Source: a virus | Virus record (IMG/VR): IMGVR_UViG_3300021425_000096 | Coordinates: 1 to 34,401 of that record | Strand: one strand, 5' to 3' | DNA length: 34,401 nt | Shown here: one piece after another, positions 29,938 through 34,401 of the stretch | How the letters are laid out: every line of letters starts with the position of its first letter | How positions within the stretch are numbered: the stretch's first letter is position 1 | Position numbers and translations under genes: made by a program | Notes under the pieces: generated by a model | Databases searched by the model: none | Seen by the model: only the letters and a program-made list of their open reading frames with translations | Told to the model about the DNA's origin: nothing

Positions 29938-30224
29938 TGGCATTAATTACACTTTCGGAAGCACCTGATGCTCCTATTGATGGGTTTGATGAAACCAAGT
30001 TGCAACCAAACACTGCGACTGGTTTCATCTCAGCTGAGTTTTCTTCTATTGAAAGAGTAACTGGACCAGGAGAGGCACCTCAAAACTTCGACATCAATGA
30101 CTTAGATTTTTCTGGACCTATAAACAATCAACCATATCAGAAGCGTCGTCCTTCTCGTGGATTCTTAAGAGGTAGAAGACCATACTTTGGACTACTCTTC
30201 CCAAGAGGTTACTACAATAGATAA
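29937..30224 (+). CDS. Small virion-associated protein, cassette copy 1
   Basis: 95 aa. Begins MALITLSEAPDAPIDGFDET and ends GRRPYFGLLFPRGYYNR, an ending I recognise from small proteins in cyanophage fibre/structural regions. Start overlaps the stop of the 777-aa gene by one base, so the two proteins are probably made together. Paralog of the gene at 32594. It may be a fibre-associated chaperone or adaptor; that is inference. Confidence 0.78.
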   Translation: MALITLSEAPDAPIDGFDETKLQPNTATGFISAEFSSIERVTGPGEAPQNFDINDLDFSGPINNQPYQKRRPSRGFLRGRRPYFGLLFPRGYYNR

Positions 30225-30231
30225 CTAAATA
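30189..30231 (+). repeat. 43-bp exact direct repeat, copy 1 (gene end plus late promoter)
   Basis: Identical to 32825-32867. It covers the last codons of the small cassette gene, its stop, and the ACTAAATA octamer. Confidence 0.92.
30224..30231 (+). promoter_or_regulatory. Late promoter-like octamer (ACTAAATA)
   Basis: Lies 26 nt before ATG 30258 and forms the exact loop of a short AGATA/TATCT palindrome (30219-30236). Confidence 0.65.
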
Positions 30232-30257
30232 TATCTGAAAGGTAGTATCGTCTAGAA

Positions 30258-32594
30258 ATGGCAATTTTAAGATCAGTAGTGGATGTCAATAACGGCAACA
30301 CTGGATGGACAAAGGCAGATGTAATGGATGCATTGGAAACTGTCTTTGCTAACTTAGGAATGCATGGTGGTACTGCTAGAACTGGAGTTCCTCAATGGGT
30401 GGGATCGCCAACAGGCAGTCGTAGTTATAATACTGGTGGATTTGACACTGCTGCTAGAGATCCTGGACTTATTTCTTACAATACTCATTACATTGATGTA
30501 ATTAGTCAGGGGACTACTGCTTATAGAATGCTGAAAAAATATTATTTCATAAATTTCTATGGTCCCAATTCTGCTACTGATGAAATACTTTTTAATACTA
30601 GACATGAGTATCAGACTGGTGACCAAATTCATTGGGCTCCTGGAGAAACAGATGGTAATCTTAATATTAATGGTCTTTCTTTAGATACCGTTTATTATGT
30701 AATTCGAGTAAGTGATCAAGTTATTAAATTAGCGGCTAACGCTTCGGATGCTGCTAATGGTGTAGCAATTGATTTAACTCAGGGTCCATATACTGATAGT
30801 GCAGCAGTAACAAATATCCTATCATATTTTAGAGATATTGATGATGCACAATTTGATAATCGCACAATTAATATTGGAATAGGCGATGTTATTTACTTCA
30901 ATGTAAGTGATACTAGTGGTGGCACCTTTAATCTTTGTGGTGGAACTGATGACTATGATGCAAATAAACTCTTAAGTGATCCTGCTTGGAGAGATGTTGT
31001 TGGTTGGGCTGGTCTTGCTTCTTTACCAACTGGTAATAGTATCCCATCTGGAGCATGTACTTGGAACACATCTTATTGGTATCAAACAGAAGACGAAAAG
31101 AATCTCCCTGATGAACAAATTCCTTTAGCTCTCAGATCTAATACCGAAAAAATTCTTAGTAATTATGGACTAGTAAAATACATCTATGCTAGCAGCACAG
31201 AGTCTGCTATGAAAGGTGAGATTATAATTAATCCAGCACGACATACTAATAGTGGTGGAGTAGAACCATATTGGAAATATACTGTCCCCGCTAGTGGTGG
31301 TAGATCTGAATTAAAACTGAGAATTTACCGTGGTGTTGTGAATGGGAATGGTCACGTTGAACAAATTGTGATTAATAGTATAGGTAGTGGATGGGCAAAC
31401 GGAGAAGTATTTACAATTCCTGGTGATCAAATTGGTGGTTCTACCCCAGAGGATGATATTAGATTTGGAACCGCTACTCCAGAAACATTTAGTGGTGCGA
31501 ACGATGGAATATGTGAAGTGCATGTTACTAATCTTGGAGCTGGATCTAATTTTTATCAGAAGAGTGACTATGGACACTTTGGTGTTCTGAAAGTAGTCAA
31601 TGATGCTAATAAAAATTATGGCACATCCTACTATGGTTTTGGTACAGCAAACTATGCTGACTATGATTTGTATATCAACAGTGGTAATCACTGGGAGTGG
31701 ATGAATCGTTATGGACCTAAAACTACCGCTATCCAGGGCGGCACTGAGTATGGAAGATTTGGTGGTATTTTGGGATTGGATACAGGAGAAGCTAGAGATT
31801 ATATCAACAGATCTAGTGACGCACAATGGTCAAAAATTCGTATTGCTACTACAACAACACCAACTGCTTATCCAATGAGCATCAGAGTGTATAGAGCACA
31901 GGCACCACAAGATACTAACTTTGCTATCATTCAATTCTGTCAAACAATTAATGAAGTTATTATTCCTTACGGTACTTTTACCGTTCATAAAGGTGCTGGA
32001 TTTGGATCTAACCTATGGGATTTAGATGATGTATTCATCGGAACACTATCAACATATGAAGCTGGTGTTAGAACTGTTAATATAAATTATACAATCCCAG
32101 GATACTATAACTATGATGATATGCCAGGTGCTGAACCTGTAAATAATTTTACTAGAGCTAGAGAATCTAGTTATGGATTTGCTAGAGATCCTCTTTATAG
32201 TGCTCAATACACATCAAAGTATGCTTGTAATATTGATACAGATAATAATGAGAGTAGTGATAATCAAATCATGACTTACTATAGGAACAGCACCTATGAT
32301 AGAAATGGTGACTATGCTATGAGTGCTAATGCTGATTACTACAAACCAATTAAAGGTCTTCCTCTAGCACATAACATAGCTCCATGTCCTTATTATCTAC
32401 CTGATGATTTTGTTATGCTTCAGTTCTCTACCACACCAGGAGCAACTGTATTCAGACCAGGAGATACTGTAACAATTAGTCCTTCTGAAATATATGAAGT
32501 TATCTTGGCTGGATATCAAACCAGTCAGAATGGTCTTGACAATATTAATAATAATAGTTCTATTGGTATCCTGTTCCTCGCTCGTATAACCTGA
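30258..32594 (+). CDS. Virion structural/fibre protein, cassette copy 2
   Basis: 778 aa, paralog of the 777-aa protein: MAILRSVVDVNNGNTGWTKA, then DVMDALETVFANLG, NGLSLDTVYYVIRVSDQVIK, VTNLGAGSNFYQKSD, RVYRAQAPQDTNFAIIQFCQ, and CPYYLPDDFVMLQFSTTPG. The middle regions (for example residues 40-65 and 250-300) diverge, as expected for receptor-contacting parts. Driven by the ACTAAATA octamer at 30224. The stop overlaps the second small gene. Confidence 0.8.
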   Translation: MAILRSVVDVNNGNTGWTKADVMDALETVFANLGMHGGTARTGVPQWVGSPTGSRSYNTGGFDTAARDPGLISYNTHYIDVISQGTTAYRMLKKYYFINFYGPNSATDEILFNTRHEYQTGDQIHWAPGETDGNLNINGLSLDTVYYVIRVSDQVIKLAANASDAANGVAIDLTQGPYTDSAAVTNILSYFRDIDDAQFDNRTINIGIGDVIYFNVSDTSGGTFNLCGGTDDYDANKLLSDPAWRDVVGWAGLASLPTGNSIPSGACTWNTSYWYQTEDEKNLPDEQIPLALRSNTEKILSNYGLVKYIYASSTESAMKGEIIINPARHTNSGGVEPYWKYTVPASGGRSELKLRIYRGVVNGNGHVEQIVINSIGSGWANGEVFTIPGDQIGGSTPEDDIRFGTATPETFSGANDGICEVHVTNLGAGSNFYQKSDYGHFGVLKVVNDANKNYGTSYYGFGTANYADYDLYINSGNHWEWMNRYGPKTTAIQGGTEYGRFGGILGLDTGEARDYINRSSDAQWSKIRIATTTTPTAYPMSIRVYRAQAPQDTNFAIIQFCQTINEVIIPYGTFTVHKGAGFGSNLWDLDDVFIGTLSTYEAGVRTVNINYTIPGYYNYDDMPGAEPVNNFTRARESSYGFARDPLYSAQYTSKYACNIDTDNNESSDNQIMTYYRNSTYDRNGDYAMSANADYYKPIKGLPLAHNIAPCPYYLPDDFVMLQFSTTPGATVFRPGDTVTISPSEIYEVILAGYQTSQNGLDNINNNSSIGILFLARIT
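31881..31933 (+). repeat. 53-bp exact direct repeat, copy 2
   Basis: Identical to 29215-29267. Confidence 0.9.
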
Positions 32595-32860
32595 TGGCAA
32601 ACATAACACTATCCGAAACTCCAGACACAGTGGTGTCTGGATATGATCAGACAAGATTTCTTGCTAACACTGCTACTGCTGTTGTCACTCCAGATTTTTC
32701 TAGTGTAGAAAGAAGCACTACCAATGTATCTACGCCATTTAATTATGATATTGCTGACTTTGAATCTGCTAGTAGTGATATGAGGGCGCGTCGTGGATTC
32801 CTTACAGGAAGAAGACCTCACTTCGGACTACTCTTCCCAAGAGGTTACTACAATAGATAA
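32594..32860 (+). CDS. Small virion-associated protein, cassette copy 2
   Basis: 88 aa, MANITLSETPDTVVSGYDQT at the start and GRRPHFGLLFPRGYYNR at the end, matching copy 1 (29937) at both ends with a divergent centre. Overlaps the 778-aa gene stop by one base. Its last codons belong to a 43-bp stretch identical to copy 1. Confidence 0.78.
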   Translation: MANITLSETPDTVVSGYDQTRFLANTATAVVTPDFSSVERSTTNVSTPFNYDIADFESASSDMRARRGFLTGRRPHFGLLFPRGYYNR

Positions 32861-32867
32861 CTAAATA
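32825..32867 (+). repeat. 43-bp exact direct repeat, copy 2
   Basis: Identical to 30189-30231; spans the gene end and the next late promoter. Confidence 0.92.
32860..32867 (+). promoter_or_regulatory. Late promoter-like octamer (ACTAAATA)
   Basis: Lies 26 nt before ATG 32894, at exactly the same spacing as the copy before 30258. Confidence 0.65.
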
Positions 32868-32893
32868 CATCAGAAGAGTAGTAGCGTCTAAAA

Positions 32894-34186
32894 ATGGCAT
32901 TAGATTTCCCTGCGTCGCCAAATATTAATGATACATATACGTTTGGCGGCGTAACTTGGACTTATGATGGAACAACCTGGAAGGTTCTGGGTAGATTTCA
33001 ATTCACCTCGTCGGAAACTGATCCTGTTTTCACGGCATCTCCTGCATTTAATATTGTTAATCAAAATATTACTAACTGGAACGATGCATACGGTTGGGGA
33101 GACCATGCTACTGCTGGTTATTTAAGTTCTCTTGGAAGTATTGGTGGTCACACTGATGTTACAATAGCAACTCTTCAGGACGCACAACTACTCAGATATA
33201 GTGTTGCTAATGCTAGGTGGGAGAACTGGAGTCCAAACTATCTCACTTCATATACTGAGACAGACCCTGTATTTACTGCCTCTCCTGCTGCTGGAATTAA
33301 TGCTACTAATATTGCTAACTGGAACACAGCATATAACTGGGGTAATCACAGCACTCAGGGTTATCTAACAGCAGAAGCAGACACTCTTGATACTGTTCTC
33401 AGTAGAGGAGCAACTACTACTCAAGACATTACAACTACTGGCAAAGTATATTTCTCTAATAATTTTGCTAATTCGGTTGATCTTCCTAGCGCGACTACCT
33501 ATCATGGCATGTTCGCACACGTTCATGCTGAAGGTCATGGATACTTCGCACATGCTGGTGCTTGGACGCAACTATTAGACACTGGTTCTTCTCTATCTGA
33601 ACTTGCTGACGTTGTTACTACTACTCCTAATACAAATGATGTATTAACTTGGAATGGTTCTAATTGGGCACCTGCTGCTACTGGTGCAGGTGGAGGCGGT
33701 GGTGCTAATGTAACTATCTCTGATACTGCACCTGGACTACCTAACGCTGGTGATCTATGGTGGGAGAGTGACACTGGTCGCCTCAAGATTAGATATCAAG
33801 ACGTTGATAGCGCACAATGGGTTGATGCTTCGCCACCACTAGAACAAATTCCCGATCCTAATATTCCTTTTGTTGTTGGATGTATTAATATGAATGGAAA
33901 CTCTCCAACATGGACTGGTCCTGCTGCATGGACAGTTACCAAGTCTGGTGGAGATGGAAGTGCTCTTGGTGGTGATGTTTTCTATACATTAACATTCCCA
34001 TTTACATACAATGCAAGAACTGATTATATCGTTCATGCTTCTTATGATGGTACTGATTGGATCCCTGCTAATGGAGCACAAATCGGTATTCAGAGAAACA
34101 CTAGCAGCGTTGTATTCTGTGTCCGAAGATGGAATGAAGATCCATTGAACCTTGGTGACATCATGGTTACTATTACCAACCTCTAA
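32894..34186 (+). CDS. Tail-fibre-like virion protein
   Basis: 430 aa. N-terminal MALDFPASPNINDTYTFGGV with W-x-Y-D-G-x-x-W is a short tip or attachment module; the partial gene at 34214 starts the same way. Two 41-residue ETDPVF...NW...AYxWGxH repeats (from about residues 36 and 116) match those of the 993-aa protein, as does the module NAGDLWWESDTGRLKIRYQD continuing to QWVDASP. A glycine hinge (AGGGGGAN) precedes a C-terminal beta domain ending IMVTITNL, where the receptor-binding tip would be expected. Probably a second, shorter fibre. Confidence 0.82.
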   Translation: MALDFPASPNINDTYTFGGVTWTYDGTTWKVLGRFQFTSSETDPVFTASPAFNIVNQNITNWNDAYGWGDHATAGYLSSLGSIGGHTDVTIATLQDAQLLRYSVANARWENWSPNYLTSYTETDPVFTASPAAGINATNIANWNTAYNWGNHSTQGYLTAEADTLDTVLSRGATTTQDITTTGKVYFSNNFANSVDLPSATTYHGMFAHVHAEGHGYFAHAGAWTQLLDTGSSLSELADVVTTTPNTNDVLTWNGSNWAPAATGAGGGGGANVTISDTAPGLPNAGDLWWESDTGRLKIRYQDVDSAQWVDASPPLEQIPDPNIPFVVGCINMNGNSPTWTGPAAWTVTKSGGDGSALGGDVFYTLTFPFTYNARTDYIVHASYDGTDWIPANGAQIGIQRNTSSVVFCVRRWNEDPLNLGDIMVTITNL

Positions 34187-34189
34187 ATA
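34182..34189 (+). promoter_or_regulatory. Late promoter-like octamer (TCTAAATA)
   Basis: Overlaps the stop of the 32894 gene and precedes ATG 34214 by 24 nt; GAAGGAG (34196-34202) serves as the Shine-Dalgarno. Confidence 0.6.
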
Positions 34190-34213
34190 ATAACTGAAGG
34201 AGCACTGTAAGAA

Positions 34214-34401
34214 ATGGCAATCAATTTTCCCGCAACTCAGGGGCAACCAATTGACGGAACATTCACATATGTAGTATCGGGTATTACATATTCGTGGAAT
34301 GGTGAGAGTTGGCGTGCAGCAGGTAGTGGCGCTACTGCGACTGATTTAACAGTGTTCAGTGTCACTAATAATGCTGCTTCTGGTGGTGGATCATTGGCAT
34401 A
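34214..34401 (+). CDS. Fibre-like virion protein (5' part)
   Basis: 62 full codons are visible and the frame is open at the window end. MAINFPATQGQPIDGTFTYV then TYSWNGESWRAAG parallels the N-terminus of the 430-aa protein (MALDFPASP...WTYDGTTWKVLG), so it is another fibre-like virion gene of the same series. The remainder is outside the window. Confidence 0.8.
   Translation, partial: MAINFPATQGQPIDGTFTYVVSGITYSWNGESWRAAGSGATATDLTVFSVTNNAASGGGSLA

Overview
The window is a contiguous piece of a T4-like myovirus that infects marine picocyanobacteria (cyanomyovirus type). The assignment rests on T4 core replication genes in T4-like order (gp62, regA, gp43 polymerase, uvsX, gp41, gp61), combined with cyanophage hallmarks: a phage hsp20, a talC transaldolase, class I nrdA/nrdB, a MazG-type pyrophosphohydrolase, two 2OG-Fe(II) oxygenases, six tRNAs, and long late genes for repeat-rich fibre-like proteins. 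Every confident gene lies on the + strand. They are packed with ATGA-type or longer overlaps. I saw no photosynthesis gene, integrase, IS element or CRISPR array.

Layout. 1-8348: clamp-loader end, RegA, Hsp20, three small tandem paralogs, DNA polymerase, UvsX, gp41 helicase, MazG-like hydrolase, a thioredoxin-fold protein and small unknowns. 8369-11144: a late-type trio made of a possible nuclease, a ligase-like nucleotidyltransferase and an NMN-adenylyltransferase-like protein. 11141-14856: small head-associated or unknown proteins, including two whose N-termini resemble the T4 capsid-targeting sequence, an Ig-like virion protein and a coiled-coil membrane protein. 14843-19470: gp61 primase, NrdA, NrdB and a 53-codon gene. 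19497-24564: a GIY-YIG nuclease, a membrane-anchored lysozyme-like protein, two oxygenases flanking tRNAs Arg-Leu-Val-Ser-Pro, talC, a Phd/YefM-like antitoxin, a small membrane protein, a 220-bp array of hairpins, and tRNA-Gly. 24617-34401: late virion/fibre genes, including a duplicated two-gene cassette.

How it works together. The replication proteins (gp62, gp43, gp41, gp61, UvsX) form the replisome and recombination machinery. NrdAB, MazG, TalC and the thioredoxin would supply and tune nucleotides and reductant. RegA would repress early mRNAs. Two promoter classes can be read directly. Three exact host-type TTGACA/TATAAT promoters (19852, 21028, 21713), with weaker relatives at 1240 and 7126, drive the lysozyme and tRNA regions. 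T4-late-like octamers (TATAAATA or xCTAAATA) precede head and fibre genes.

Most interesting observations: (1) at hsp20, gene 8369 and fibre gene 24617, the late promoter lies in or next to the 5' arm of a hairpin that hides the Shine-Dalgarno or start region, so read-through RNA should be occluded and late RNA free; (2) the hairpin array at 24271-24492; (3) the ligase-like/NMNAT-like/possible nuclease trio; (4) candidate capsid-targeting N-termini; (5) the duplicated fibre cassette with long exact repeats. No searches or folding programs were run, so family names come from recognising motifs.
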